Assembly: GCA_034432635.1 (NCBI GenBank)
Contig: DAOUBK010000026.1
Location: 1 to 64,000, forward strand
Length of the DNA: 64,000 nt
Direction: 5' to 3'
Origin: Roseiflexus sp034432635
GTDB taxonomy: Bacteria; Chloroflexota; Chloroflexia; Chloroflexales; Roseiflexaceae
Shown here: positions 8,811-18,317 of the stretch, piece after piece
Position numbering within the stretch: the stretch's first letter is position 1
Layout: each line of letters begins with the position of its first letter
Translations under genes and position numbers: made by a program
Notes under the pieces: generated by a model
What the model was told of the DNA's origin: nothing
The model's input: the letters and a program-made list of their open reading frames with translations, nothing else
The model's database searches: none

Positions 8811-8967
8811 GAGCCAGATTCACCAGGGGATTGGCGGGACACTGGAACCGGGCGAGACGCGCGCTTTCAAGCATACTGGCAGGAACATCTGGAACGATCG
8901 CGAAACCGATCCGGGTGCGCTGTACGATCCGCAGGGACGCCTGGTTTCGTACTGGACGGACCGGTGA
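8811..8967 (+). pseudogene. Orphan C-terminal lamin-tail-like (LTD) fragment
   Basis: The plus strand encodes QIHQGIGGTLEPGETRAF, NIWNDRETDPGALYD and QGRLVSYWTDR, then TGA. This closely matches the last ~50 residues of the intact nuclease gene 1.7 kb downstream (QIHPGIGGMLAPGETRDF and the following residues). The rest of that gene is absent here, so this is a partial duplicate or the tail of a lost paralogue, joined directly to the cas6 remnant. A 40-codon GTG frame (8964-9086) overlaps its stop and has no recognisable product. Confidence 0.75.
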
Positions 8968-9086
8968 TCGCCGTAACCGTCCCTCATAACGGCTTGGTTG
9001 GCGCCCCTGCACGTGTGGCACGCGGGGTCATCACGCAGACCGGTGAAATGACCTCGCCGCCACCGGCGCCGGGCGCAATGCAGTGA

Positions 9087-9561
9087 GTTTTGCGAATGAG
9101 AGCGAACAACGAGATGATCGAACCACGTGCGTGTGGGGTGCGCAGGTGTCCCGCCCGCACGACCGACGCGCAATCCCGGTAGTCAACTGTCCTGCCGGCG
9201 GTCAACGCGCTGAACATACCGGAACGATCCTATCCCTTTGCATCTTCCGCGTCTCGGTATCACAGTCCTTACTAAAGATCACTCCCGCCGGACAGGGTTG
9301 ACCGCGCTGCTGGAAGTAGCCTCGTGTGCTACAGCGGATGGAACGATGGTCGACATATCTGATGCAGGCAGACTTCATTGTATAGCCGTGGGTTTCCAGT
9401 TTCACGCCAGGAGCGCGAGTACCGGTTTACATTCCAGGTCTTCAACAACCGCTGGGTTGCAGCGCGCCGCATATCTGGTATGATTTCTCTGTTCGTTGAT
9501 CCATTCGCCGGTATCCCGTTGCTGCGGTATGCCCGTTGCGAAAGAGTGCATTGGTGTCAGT
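9087..9561. other. Non-coding region before the nuclease gene
   Basis: About 475 bases without a convincing gene. The section near 9116-9160 resembles 4411-4450. No RNA gene or clear promoter hexamers were seen. Several short frames run through it but lack ribosome binding sites and domains. Confidence 0.4.
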
Positions 9562-10674
9562 ATGAGCCGCTCCCCAGCAAAACGTCGTCAGCGCCGGCGC
9601 AGGCACGGATTGGTGCAGCGTGCCTGGAATTTCTGGATGAATGATATCCGTTCCCGCCGATCATTCGTGGGACGGGCTTTGTCGATCGCGATAGGTGTTC
9701 TCCTGATCGCTGCCGTTGTGCTGCTGATCATCGGCTTTGTCACTGACCGCAGCGATCTGCTCGTTTCGCCCGAATCGGCAACATCACCACCACAGGCGGC
9801 AACTACTTCGGCGTTGGTTGCGCTCCTGCCCTCGCCGGTATCGCTCACCATGCCGCAAGGGTTGGAGCGCGCAACGGTCACCAACGTTGCCGATGGCGAC
9901 ACTATCGAGGTGTCGTTGAACGGGCAGACAGAGCGGGTACGTCTGATCGGCATCGATACGCCAGAAACCTCACATCCCTCGCGCCCGGTCGAATGTTTCG
10001 GGCGTGAGGCGTCGGCGTTCACCCGCGAGTTGCTGCGTGGGCAGACGGTTCTGCTCGAGGATGATCCCACACAGGATAACCGTGACCGTTTCAACCGTCT
10101 GCTGCGCTTTGTCTGGCTCCCTGACGGACGGCTGGCAAACTATGAGATCATTGCCCGAGGATACGGGTTCGAGTACACCTTCAGGACGCCGTACCGCTAT
10201 CAGGCGCAGTTCAAAGCGGCGGAACGCGCCGCACGCGAGGCGCAGGTTGGTCTGTGGGCGCCGGAGACCTGCAACGGTGAGCGGAGAGCTGCAGATGAAA
10301 TCACCCCTGTCGTCGGCGCGACACCGACAGCGATGCCGGAAGCCACGCCATTGCCGCCATCCTTCGACGGCTGCCGTACCGAACCGAAAGCAGCGCTTGC
10401 CCCGAATGTCCCAGTTGCTATCGTGGCGATCGACAAACGCGCCGAGGTGGTAACGCTGCACAACGTCAGTCGCGCGACGGTCAACCTCGACGGCTGGACG
10501 ATGTGCAGTATGCGGGGCGCTCAGATCCATCCCGGCATCGGCGGAATGCTGGCGCCGGGCGAAACCCGCGATTTTCCGCGCGCTGGCGGCGGAAATATCT
10601 GGACCGATAATGCTTCCGATCCCGGCGCACTCTACGATGCCGAAGGGCGTCTTGTCGCCTACTGGCCCGATTGA
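9562..10674 (+). CDS. Membrane-anchored thermonuclease with lamin-tail domain
   Basis: About 370 residues. A basic N terminus precedes one transmembrane helix (about 38-62, IAIGVLLIAAVVLLIIGF), followed by a linker and a staphylococcal nuclease-like domain: ATVTNVADGDTIEV, VRLIGIDTPE and DRFNRLLRFVW, which carry the acidic and Arg residues expected at the active site. A Pro/Thr linker leads to a C-terminal lamin-tail-like domain ending GALYDAEGRLVAYWPD. The enzyme should degrade DNA or RNA outside the membrane; the LTD may tether or bind ligand. ATG 9562 is a guess, as no strong ribosome binding site is visible and in-frame ATGs at 9529 and 9637 are alternatives. A duplicate of its tail lies at 8811-8967. 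Confidence 0.8.
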   Translation: MSRSPAKRRQRRRRHGLVQRAWNFWMNDIRSRRSFVGRALSIAIGVLLIAAVVLLIIGFVTDRSDLLVSPESATSPPQAATTSALVALLPSPVSLTMPQGLERATVTNVADGDTIEVSLNGQTERVRLIGIDTPETSHPSRPVECFGREASAFTRELLRGQTVLLEDDPTQDNRDRFNRLLRFVWLPDGRLANYEIIARGYGFEYTFRTPYRYQAQFKAAERAAREAQVGLWAPETCNGERRAADEITPVVGATPTAMPEATPLPPSFDGCRTEPKAALAPNVPVAIVAIDKRAEVVTLHNVSRATVNLDGWTMCSMRGAQIHPGIGGMLAPGETRDFPRAGGGNIWTDNASDPGALYDAEGRLVAYWPD

Positions 10675-11277
10675 TCCCCGATCCAATAGTGCGGATGGGC
10701 GATGTTCAGGCGCTTTTATCCCGCGCCTCCCGGTCCCCTTCTCACGTGCCCGTGCACCCATACGTCAATGTCCGCTTCCCAGCGCTCCGGGTAAGATTGT
10801 CCCGGCGCAGCATGCGTAGGTGCGAACAACCGTTTACCGCGCCGATAGTGGACGATCCCCATCATCCCATGCCCATCGACCACACCGTGGCTTTTGCGCA
10901 TGTCCTGGATGTCTCGCCTGGACGGGTTGTCGCGACCTTCCGCGATGGTGCGTCTGGCGCGACGATCGTCTGGTCCGGAGGGCGACGCCTGCAGACCGCG
11001 CCGCGCCGGGAGAGGTGCGACGAGGGAGGGGCAACGTATGTGTCGCCCTGACCATCCTGACCTGTGTACGCCAGGTTATTGTACATGCGCGTCGGTGCAC
11101 GGGGCATTACGTACACCCGATGGACGTGATCCCGGTGGTCACCCGTCTTACACCCCGCCGCTGAAAGCCCCTCCCTTCCCCGGTTCTCCGACGGATACCG
11201 CGCGAACAGTGGTATCATGGCGCGTCTGACAGCCTTTACGGTCAACTCTTAAGATGATGGAAAGGATCGCAAATTCC
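10675..11277. other. Long intergenic region before ino1
   Basis: About 600 G+C-rich bases without a supported gene on either strand; all open frames are short and lack domains or ribosome binding sites. GGAAAGGA (11259-11266) is the ribosome binding site of the next gene. I see no RNA gene. Confidence 0.4.
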
Positions 11278-12348
11278 ATGTCGAAAAAAGTTCGTGTGGC
11301 AATCATTGGCGTTGGCAACTGCGCCTCGTCGCTGGTGCAGGGTGTTGAATACTACCGCAACGCTCGACCCGACGAATTCGTTCCGGGGTTAATGCATGTC
11401 AACCTGGGTGGCTACCATATCGGCGACATTGAGTTCTCGGCAGCCTTCGACATTGCCGACACAAAGGTCGGCAAAGACCTGTCGGAAGCCATCTTTGCGC
11501 CGCCGAACAATACGTATCGCTTTGCGCATGTGCCGTACCTGGGCGTGACGGTGCATCGCGGTATGACCCACGACGGTCTGGGGAAATTTTTGAGCCAGAA
11601 GGTGCGCAAGGCGCCGGCTTCGACCGATGATATTGTCGGTATTCTGCGCGCCACGCGCACCGATGTCGTCGTATCGTACCTGCCGGTCGGCAGCGAAATG
11701 GCGACAAAATGGTATGTCGAGCAGGTGCTGGAAGCCGGATGCGGGTTTGTGAACTGTGTCCCGGTGTTCATCGCCAGTCAGGCGTACTGGCGAAGACGTT
11801 TCGAGGAACGTGGGTTGCCGATCATCGGCGATGACATCAAGAGTCAGGTCGGTGCGACCATCACGCATCGTGTGCTGACGGCGCTGTTCCGTGAGCGTGG
11901 CGTGCGGCTCGATCGTACCTATCAGTTGAATTTTGGCGGCAACACCGACTTCTACAACATGCTGGAACGTGAACGTCTGGAAAGCAAGAAGATTAGCAAA
12001 ACCAACGCCGTCACCAGTCAACTCGATTACGATCTTCCCGACGATGCGGTGCATGTCGGTCCCAGCGACTATGTGCCCTGGCTGGAAGATCGCAAATGGT
12101 GCTACATTCGCATGGAGGGCACGACGTTTGGGAATGTGCCGCTCAACCTGGAATTGAAACTCGAAGTCTGGGACTCGCCCAATTCCGCCGGCGTGGTGAT
12201 CGACGCGGTTCGTTGCATCAAACTGGCGCTGGACCGCAAGATCGCCGGTGCGCTGGTTGGTCCTAGCGCCTACTTTATGAAGACGCCGCCGCAACAGATG
12301 ACCGATAACGACGCACGACGGTTGACGGAGGAGTTCATTGCCGGGTGA
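11278..12348 (+). CDS. ino1: Inositol-3-phosphate synthase (actinobacterial/archaeal type)
   Basis: About 356 residues. The NAD-binding motif VAIIGVGNCASSLVQG opens the protein. The conserved blocks GDDIKSQVGAT, LNFGGNTDFYNML, SKKISKTNAVTS and LKLEVWDSPNSAGVVIDA identify myo-inositol-1-phosphate synthase, which converts glucose 6-phosphate to inositol 1-phosphate with bound NAD. The product feeds inositol lipids or compatible solutes. ATG 11278 is chosen because GGAAAGGA (11259-11266) precedes it and no site precedes the ATGs at 11254 and 11257. The length is normal for this class. It appears monocistronic, with a strong promoter for the next gene just downstream. Confidence 0.93.
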   Translation: MSKKVRVAIIGVGNCASSLVQGVEYYRNARPDEFVPGLMHVNLGGYHIGDIEFSAAFDIADTKVGKDLSEAIFAPPNNTYRFAHVPYLGVTVHRGMTHDGLGKFLSQKVRKAPASTDDIVGILRATRTDVVVSYLPVGSEMATKWYVEQVLEAGCGFVNCVPVFIASQAYWRRRFEERGLPIIGDDIKSQVGATITHRVLTALFRERGVRLDRTYQLNFGGNTDFYNMLERERLESKKISKTNAVTSQLDYDLPDDAVHVGPSDYVPWLEDRKWCYIRMEGTTFGNVPLNLELKLEVWDSPNSAGVVIDAVRCIKLALDRKIAGALVGPSAYFMKTPPQQMTDNDARRLTEEFIAG

Positions 12349-12363
12349 TCTGCATATGTACGC

Positions 12364-12392
12364 TTGACAATGGTCATGCGAAAGCGTAAGAT
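12364..12392 (+). promoter_or_regulatory. Sigma70-type promoter
   Basis: TTGACA (12364-12369), a 17-base spacer and TAAGAT (12387-12392) form a near-consensus vegetative promoter. It would start transcription near 12399 and give the LGFP/Ig surface protein gene a leader of about 135 bases. This is one of the three best promoter matches in the window. Confidence 0.75.
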
Positions 12393-12534
12393 AGGATCGC
12401 AACAGATTGCCGGATAATCTGCATGACCTGTCAATCGATATGTCATACTGTGGTTCGTCGATCCGGCTGGTGTTTGTGAAGCAGGCACTTGCCGGATCGG
12501 AACCACATCAACCCTGATCCCGGAAGGAGGCGCC

Positions 12535-14502
12535 GTGTTCGCACGCTGGAAGAGATGGCGAATACCCTGCCTGGTCATGGTCCTGCTGATCACGGCGTCG
12601 CTGGGGATCGTTGTACCAGTGTCGTCGGTCACAGCGCAGGGCGATCTTCGCTACTTTGCGGAAACAGGGCACTATCTGCGTGGCGCATTCCGTGCCTACT
12701 GGGAGCGCAACAGCGGCGGCGCAATTTTTGGCTTCCCGATCACCGAAGAATATCGCCGATCCGATGGTCGGATCGTCCAGTGGTTCCAGCGTGCGCGCTT
12801 TGAACTGACGCAGACGAATCCGCCGGTGGTGCAGCTTGGTCATCTGGGGCGCGAGTTTACCGGTGATCGTATCTTCCCGCAGGCGCCGCCCCAACCCAGC
12901 ACAGCGCGCGTTCGCTACTTTCCCGAAACCAACCATACGCTGCGCGGTCTTTTCAAGGAAACGTGGGAACGGCGCGGCGGTCTTGCGATCTTCGGCTACC
13001 CGATCAGCGAAGAGATCTTCGAAAATATCAACGGCCAGTGGACGCTGGTGCAGTACTTTGAACGGCACCGCTTCGAGCTGCGCCTCTATCCGAGTCGTGT
13101 CGAATTTGGCCTGCTCGGCGAGGCGCTAGCGCCGGCGCAACTGCGCGCCCCCTGGCCCCCCAACATCGCGCCTGACCAGCCGTTGAATGAGGATGGCACC
13201 CCGTTGCCACCCCCTTTCCGTCCGGGTCAGTACGCGAATGCGCGGGTCATTGCTGAAGCCGATCAGGTATTCCGGATCGAAGGCGAAGGGTTTCGCCCCG
13301 GTGAACAGGTGCGCTTCCTGCTCTCCTCGCCGGAGTGTGAATGTCGCCCGATAACGCTCGAACCACAACCGCTCGCCGATGTCAACGGTTCGATCTCGTA
13401 TGCACAGGTGCGCTTCAATGCACGCGATTATGCGCGGGGACGCTGGTATCTGACGGCGCAGGGACAAACGAGCAATCGCGCCGGCATCGCGCAGTTTTTC
13501 GTTGGCGTTGCTCCGCCTGTCGGTCAACCAGGCGCGGTCTTCGTCAGCACCACGCCACAAACCGCAGGGTTCGGGCAGGCGATCATCATCCAGGGAGGCG
13601 GATTCCAGCCGAACGAACCGGTCAGCCTCTGGTTGACTGCACCAGACCAGTCGGTTCGTGGGATTCCCGAATCGCCGACAGCCGATGGCAGCGGTTCGAT
13701 CAGTGGCGCGAATATTCGCATTGCCATCGATACAACCTTCCGTGTCGGCACCTGGTTTATTACGGCGCAGGGACGTAGCAGCGGTCGCCGGGCAATCGGC
13801 ACATTTCGCGTTGAGTCGGGCGCACCGCCGCCGGCACAGCAACCGGGTGATCCTGCGCGTCTCGGCATCCTCATCCACAACGAACTGCGCGTGAGTGGCG
13901 CCGGTTCGATCACACCCCTCGCGGCGCCGCCCGGCAGCGGCTTCGTGTTCAACGCCAGTGGCTTCGACCCGAATGAGAAAGTTGGCGTCTGGTTGACACG
14001 ACCGGCTGGCGCTGGCGTCGAGCCAATCGATGAGCGTCTGGTGCAGCGCGAGGGTGGCAGCGTGCGCGTTGCATTTCGTGTGGATCGCGATCAGCAGGGG
14101 ATCTGGACGGTGACGGCGCAGAGCGCGAGCACCAGTCGTGCCGTGACAGCGCCGTTCAAACTGACACGTGATTATGTTGCACCACTTGGAACGCCGCGTC
14201 CTGCCACCAGCCGCAATGCATCGGTTTCTCCTGCCGAAGGCGGTCAGCGCACGACGTTCCGCCTGACGGCGAGCGGCTTTCGCGCTAACGAAACCCTGGA
14301 GTTCTGGGTGACCTCTCCTGACGGGTTGTATGTGCTCAACACCCCTGTACAGGCGGACAATCGCGGACGCATTGGGGCGTCACCCGCGCTGGGAGTGCAA
14401 CTCAGCGCCCGGAATCCGACCGGGGTGTACGGCTACCACTATCGTGGCACGATCAGCGGCGTGCGCGCCGATATCTACTTTACCTTTACCGGAGCGCCGT
14501 AA
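12535..14502 (+). CDS. Secreted surface protein with LGFP-like and Ig-like repeats
   Basis: 655 residues. An N-terminal signal sequence (hydrophobic about 10-35, ending SSVTAQG) is followed by two repeats resembling the LGFP cell-wall motif: YFAETGHYLRGAFRAYW with AIFGFPITEEY, and YFPETNHTLRGLFKETW with AIFGYPISEEI. Four beta-sandwich repeats follow, each opening with a GF.PNE.V-like strand (GEGFRPGEQV, GGGFQPNEPV, ASGFDPNEKV, ASGFRANETL). The protein is probably exported and stays at the cell surface or sheath; no enzymatic motif is seen. The start is GTG 12535, four bases after GGAAGGAGG (12522-12530). The promoter at 12364-12392 drives it. Confidence 0.8.
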   Translation: MFARWKRWRIPCLVMVLLITASLGIVVPVSSVTAQGDLRYFAETGHYLRGAFRAYWERNSGGAIFGFPITEEYRRSDGRIVQWFQRARFELTQTNPPVVQLGHLGREFTGDRIFPQAPPQPSTARVRYFPETNHTLRGLFKETWERRGGLAIFGYPISEEIFENINGQWTLVQYFERHRFELRLYPSRVEFGLLGEALAPAQLRAPWPPNIAPDQPLNEDGTPLPPPFRPGQYANARVIAEADQVFRIEGEGFRPGEQVRFLLSSPECECRPITLEPQPLADVNGSISYAQVRFNARDYARGRWYLTAQGQTSNRAGIAQFFVGVAPPVGQPGAVFVSTTPQTAGFGQAIIIQGGGFQPNEPVSLWLTAPDQSVRGIPESPTADGSGSISGANIRIAIDTTFRVGTWFITAQGRSSGRRAIGTFRVESGAPPPAQQPGDPARLGILIHNELRVSGAGSITPLAAPPGSGFVFNASGFDPNEKVGVWLTRPAGAGVEPIDERLVQREGGSVRVAFRVDRDQQGIWTVTAQSASTSRAVTAPFKLTRDYVAPLGTPRPATSRNASVSPAEGGQRTTFRLTASGFRANETLEFWVTSPDGLYVLNTPVQADNRGRIGASPALGVQLSARNPTGVYGYHYRGTISGVRADIYFTFTGAP

Positions 14503-14504
14503 TG

Positions 14505-14756
14505 TCAACAATCGTTCTGTACTCCCGCGGCGCCATCGGCGGTTTCGGTCAGTTTTGGCAACAACCGTGCCGTGATCAACGTTGTCAATGCTGAAGTGTC
14601 GCCGCCATCGCCCCGGATCACGATCGGGCGCGGTGCGTGTTTCATCAGCGTCTCGGCGACCTGTAAACGGCGTCGCACCAGTTCGTACTGCAATGCTGCC
14701 CGGTTATCCTGGTAGGACTGCTCGACATTCGACTGCGAAGGCGCTATTCCATGCAT
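14505..14756 (-). pseudogene. Short remnant resembling a Band-7/SPFH C terminus
   Basis: A minus-strand frame of 83 codons contains QDNRAALQYELVRRRLQVAE, then ETLMKHAPRPIVIRGDGGDT and LTTLITARLLPKLTE. The charged helix followed by a PIVI-G-GDTS stretch looks like the tail of a membrane scaffold protein of the SPFH class, but this is a guess from pattern alone. No upstream domain is present and no ribosome binding site was found, so it is treated as a gene fragment. Confidence 0.3.
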
Positions 14757-14817
14757 CGGTCGGGAAAAAGAGGTTTGTCCAGACAGGAGGTATGACCGAC
14801 CTTCTGCCGCACGACCG

Positions 14818-16005
14818 TCAGCGCAGGAACATTCGCCCCTTCCACGCCACTCCCTTGCCGCTGCGGATCTGGCGCAGCGCCTGCGCGGCGAGCGCGAAAT
14901 AGATGGCTGTTCCGGCGCCGTAGAGAATGCCCCACAACGGCGAGATACGGAAGCGATAACGGATAACGATCCCCCAGCAGAGTGCGCCAATCAGCAGCAG
15001 TGCGCCGCCTGCCAGTGCGAGCGCCTCTGTCAGCGCCGGGTCACCACCGAGGAGGATCAACGCAGAACGTGCCGCAAGCATATTCCAGGGCATAATCGCC
15101 ATCAACCCCAGACGCAAACCCATTAATCCGGAACGTGTCCCGCCACTGCGATAACCGGCAACCGCGTTCTTCTTCAAGCCTTCGGCGAGGGTGCTCCAAC
15201 CGTTGTACATCCGCACTTCCAGCAGATCGGGCGCAAGTGCCGCTTCGAGCATATACCCGGACTGCTTCACCAGCCGTGCCAGGTCCATATCTTCGAGCAC
15301 GCTCCCCCGCACTGCGCAATGACCGCTGATTGCCGCGTAGGTTTCACGGCGCATCATAATGCATTGACCAATCGCAAATGCCAGTGGCGATGACGGATCG
15401 TTCACCCGGTCGAACGGGTAAATCGACGATATCAATCCGATGAACGGCGGCAGAACCAGACGCTCGGCGAACGATGTCAGGTGAATGAGCGGCACCAGGG
15501 TGATCATGTCACGTCCGGCGCGGGCACGTTCGACGAGCGCGGCGATCAGTCCCGGACGCGGCGTGACGTCCGCATCGAGAAACAGCAGCCACACGCCGCG
15601 CGCATGGTTCGCACCCTGCCAGCATGCCCAGCACTTGCCAGCCCAATCGTGCGGCAGCGTTTTAGAGGATAGAACCTTCAGTGATGGAAGACACGCTGCA
15701 TAGGCGCGCACTACATCAGCCGTGCCATCGTGCGAGTCGTCATCGATGACGATCACCTCGAAACGGCGGTAGGATTGCTGCGCCAGCCCTTCGAGACACG
15801 CACCGATACGCGCCGCTTCGTTTCGGGCAGGAATGATGACCGTCACCAGCGGACCATCATGGGGAAGATCAGGATGGGGATCGAGCCGTGGTGTGCGAAA
15901 CGCAGCGATCACATCCTGGATATACCAGAGTGCGAGGAGCACACTGACAGGAGTCAGCAGCAGCCATGGCGAAACGTCGATCTGGTGAACGTCGAACACT
16001 GGCAC
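14818..16005 (-). CDS. Membrane-associated family 2 glycosyltransferase
   Basis: About 395 residues. One N-terminal membrane segment (LLLTPVSVLLALWYI) precedes a GT-A domain with VTVIIPARNEAARIG, VIVIDDDSHDGT, the DxD-type LFLDADV and the acidic VLEDMDLARL. Two to four hydrophobic segments close the protein. The enzyme transfers a sugar from a nucleotide donor to a lipid-like acceptor. The overall plan resembles CrtQ/CruC-type carotenoid glycosyltransferases, which would suit a phototroph making glycosylated carotenoids; that is only inference. GTG 16005 is chosen because AGAGAGG lies just before it; a TTG at 16035 is possible. Confidence 0.75.
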   Translation of the reverse strand: MPVFDVHQIDVSPWLLLTPVSVLLALWYIQDVIAAFRTPRLDPHPDLPHDGPLVTVIIPARNEAARIGACLEGLAQQSYRRFEVIVIDDDSHDGTADVVRAYAACLPSLKVLSSKTLPHDWAGKCWACWQGANHARGVWLLFLDADVTPRPGLIAALVERARAGRDMITLVPLIHLTSFAERLVLPPFIGLISSIYPFDRVNDPSSPLAFAIGQCIMMRRETYAAISGHCAVRGSVLEDMDLARLVKQSGYMLEAALAPDLLEVRMYNGWSTLAEGLKKNAVAGYRSGGTRSGLMGLRLGLMAIMPWNMLAARSALILLGGDPALTEALALAGGALLLIGALCWGIVIRYRFRISPLWGILYGAGTAIYFALAAQALRQIRSGKGVAWKGRMFLR

Positions 16006-16332
16006 TGCACCCTCTCTGCGTATCTGTATGGGCAAGGCGATAGCCGGGGAGTGAAGACTGTCGCTCAGGTGAGCACTATCATTCGCTGTTCAGCGCCGCC
16101 ACATTATACTACCGCTTCTTCATCCGGCATGGATGGGTCATCGGCGCTGAGGTGCGCAAGGGATAGATAGAAGGGAGGACCGGCAGTTCGACCGACTCAC
16201 TGCGGGGGAGAACAGGCGAAAGCATCACGTTCGCCCGCTCGCAGAGCAGGACATCGAGAGGTACGGGAGAGACCCGGCGGTCGTGCACCCTGCGCCGGGC
16301 AGACGACCGCCGAACCGGAAGATGCCCCGGCG

Positions 16333-17331
16333 CTACACGGCGATGCGCGCCGCAACTTCGGCGAGGCGCGTCGCATACCCTATCTCATTGTCGTACCAGG
16401 CAGCGACAGACAGGAACGTATCACCCATCACCTGGGTCAGTGGCAGATCGACAATCGATGAGTGCGGGTCGCCGACGATGCGCGACGATGCCCATTCATC
16501 TTCGAGCACCCCCATGATGCCCTTGAGCGGCGGCTCGGATGCCGCCTTGCGGAAGGCGTCGTTGACCGCCTGCACCGTCACCGGCTTCTCGGTCACCAAG
16601 TTCAACTCGGCGATGCTGCCGGTGCGCACCGGAACGCGGTACGCTTTGCCGGTGATCTTCAGGTCTTTCCAGATGAACTGCAACGCACGCGCTGCGCCCG
16701 ACGATGAAGGGATAATGTTCTCTGTTGCCGCCCACGAATCGCGCCGATCTTTCATCGGCTGGTCGGTGAGCGATTGGGTATTGGTGTATGCGTGAACTGT
16801 CGAGAACAAACCGTGGTGGATGCCAAAATTCTCCAGCACGACTTTGACGACCGGCGCCAGTGCATTGGTTGTGCAACTCGCCATGCTGACGATCTTGTGC
16901 TTTTCGGGGTCGAACGTATCGAGGTTGATGCCTGCCAGCAGAACGGCATCACAGTCCTGGAGCGACTTGCTGGGCGCGCTTATGAGCACGCGCTTTGCAC
17001 CGCGATCCAGATGCTGCTGCGCCATATTGCGCACCGTTGCACGACCGGTGCAGTCAACGACCAGATCGACTCCCAGCGCCGCCCAGTCGGGCAGTTCGTT
17101 CAACGAGTTGAAATACGGAATCTCACGCCCACCAATCACGAACATATTGTCGCGCGCAATCACCTCTTCGTGCCAGCGCCCGTAGTTTGAGTCTACCTCG
17201 AACAGCGCGGCGAAGGTTGGCACGTCGCGGATGTCGGAGATCGAAATGGGGGTCCAGAGGTTTTCCTTCAGAGCGACCCTCAACAATGAGCGGCCAATGC
17301 GACCGAAACCGTGGATTGCGATTCGAGCCAT
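16333..17331 (-). CDS. gap: Glyceraldehyde-3-phosphate dehydrogenase
   Basis: 332 residues, the normal family length. The NAD-binding motif IAIHGFGRIGRS opens the protein and the catalytic Cys lies at about 153 in MASCTTNALAPV. The C-terminal domain has VPVRTGSIAELNLV and ends SVAAWYDNEIGYATRLAEV. It oxidises glyceraldehyde 3-phosphate to 1,3-bisphosphoglycerate in glycolysis or runs in reverse in carbon fixation. The start is the ATG preceded by AAGGGGAG. A TATACT on the minus strand (17397-17402) is a candidate -10. The gene is separated from both neighbours and is probably transcribed alone. Confidence 0.95.
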   Translation of the reverse strand: MARIAIHGFGRIGRSLLRVALKENLWTPISISDIRDVPTFAALFEVDSNYGRWHEEVIARDNMFVIGGREIPYFNSLNELPDWAALGVDLVVDCTGRATVRNMAQQHLDRGAKRVLISAPSKSLQDCDAVLLAGINLDTFDPEKHKIVSMASCTTNALAPVVKVVLENFGIHHGLFSTVHAYTNTQSLTDQPMKDRRDSWAATENIIPSSSGAARALQFIWKDLKITGKAYRVPVRTGSIAELNLVTEKPVTVQAVNDAFRKAASEPPLKGIMGVLEDEWASSRIVGDPHSSIVDLPLTQVMGDTFLSVAAWYDNEIGYATRLAEVAARIAV

Positions 17332-17473
17332 ACTGCTCCCCTTTCTGTCTCTCATTTTGTGAGCGCGCAAATGTGTAATGCGCACGTCCAACTGTTAGTA
17401 TACATCATATTCACTTCTCGCTTGGTTATAACCTCATGCCGTGAAGATCGCATTCGTTCACCATCACCGGCAT

Positions 17474-18283
17474 TCAGGCGTCGGATGGTCGTCGCGCGCC
17501 GGTGCGGATGGTCAGCCATCGCACCAGACCTGGGGCAATGGTGTGCGCGGCGTAGAGCAGGCGTAACATCCGTGGCAGCACGATCTCGCGTTCGCCGCGT
17601 TCAATACCGTGCACAATCGCGTCTGCCGCCTGTTCTGCGGTGAGTGGACGCAGCAGGCGACGCGCCAGACCCGGCACCCGATCCAGCACGCCCGGGTTGT
17701 GTTCAAAATAGGTGGTGGCCACCAGCCCCGGAATGATTGTGGTTACCCGTAGCCTGGTACCGTACACTTCGGCGCGCAGCGCTTCGACAAACCCACGGAG
17801 CGCCCAGCGCGCGGCGGTGTACGTTGCCGCGCCGGGCCATGCCACGAGTGAGGAGGGTGAGTTGACATATGCCAGGCTTCCACAGTTACGGGCGCGCATA
17901 GCCGGCAGGAAGGCGCGCGTGATGAAGAACGCCGCAAAGTAAGGCATTGCCATCATAGCCACTGCCTCTTCCGGCGTCGTCTCTTCGATGAAGAGCCAGC
18001 GTCCGGCGCCAGCGTTGCTCAGAAGGATGTCGGGTGCGCCGATGTCGGTCATCACCCGTTGCGCAACCGCATCGACCGCGTGTGCATCGGTCAGATCGAC
18101 GGGATACACCGATGCTGCGCCTCCGGCTGCCCGAATGTCGCGCGCCACCTCTTCCAGCGCCGTCTGTGTGCGCGCCAGCAGCGACACGTGCGCTCCACGT
18201 CGCCCAAATGTCCGCGCCGTCGCAGCGCCAATACCGTAGGACGCGCCGGTGATCAGAACATGCTTCCGTCGAAGATCGATCAT
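17474..18283 (-). CDS. Classical short-chain dehydrogenase with Arg in place of catalytic Lys
   Basis: 269 residues with the classical SDR fold: TGASYGIGAATA (cofactor loop), the Asp in PVDLTD, LLSNAGAG, and the catalytic Ser-Tyr in NSPSSL and ATYTAARWAL. The usual YxxxK reads YTAAR, so the active-site Lys is replaced by Arg. A C-terminal stretch (LRLLYAAHTIAPGLVRWL) is hydrophobic and may touch the membrane. The family oxidises or reduces alcohols and ketones with NAD(P). The Lys change may lower activity or mark a special subgroup. It is transcribed away from glyA, sharing the 18284-18494 region. Confidence 0.85.
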   Translation of the reverse strand: MIDLRRKHVLITGASYGIGAATARTFGRRGAHVSLLARTQTALEEVARDIRAAGGAASVYPVDLTDAHAVDAVAQRVMTDIGAPDILLSNAGAGRWLFIEETTPEEAVAMMAMPYFAAFFITRAFLPAMRARNCGSLAYVNSPSSLVAWPGAATYTAARWALRGFVEALRAEVYGTRLRVTTIIPGLVATTYFEHNPGVLDRVPGLARRLLRPLTAEQAADAIVHGIERGEREIVLPRMLRLLYAAHTIAPGLVRWLTIRTGARRPSDA

Positions 18284-18311
18284 TGTTCACCCCATACCGT
18301 TGCTGATACAG

Positions 18312-18317
18312 TATAAT
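18312..18317 (+). promoter_or_regulatory. -10-like element upstream of glyA
   Basis: TATAAT at 18312-18317 lies in the divergent region between the SDR gene and glyA. No convincing -35 is seen at the expected distance. Transcription from here would give glyA a leader of about 170 bases, long enough for control, but no known riboswitch pattern could be matched. Confidence 0.4.

Noticed and set aside
10671..11051. Gene of about 126 codons after the nuclease
   Set aside because: No ribosome binding site, no recognisable domain, and several overlapping frames of similar length on both strands.
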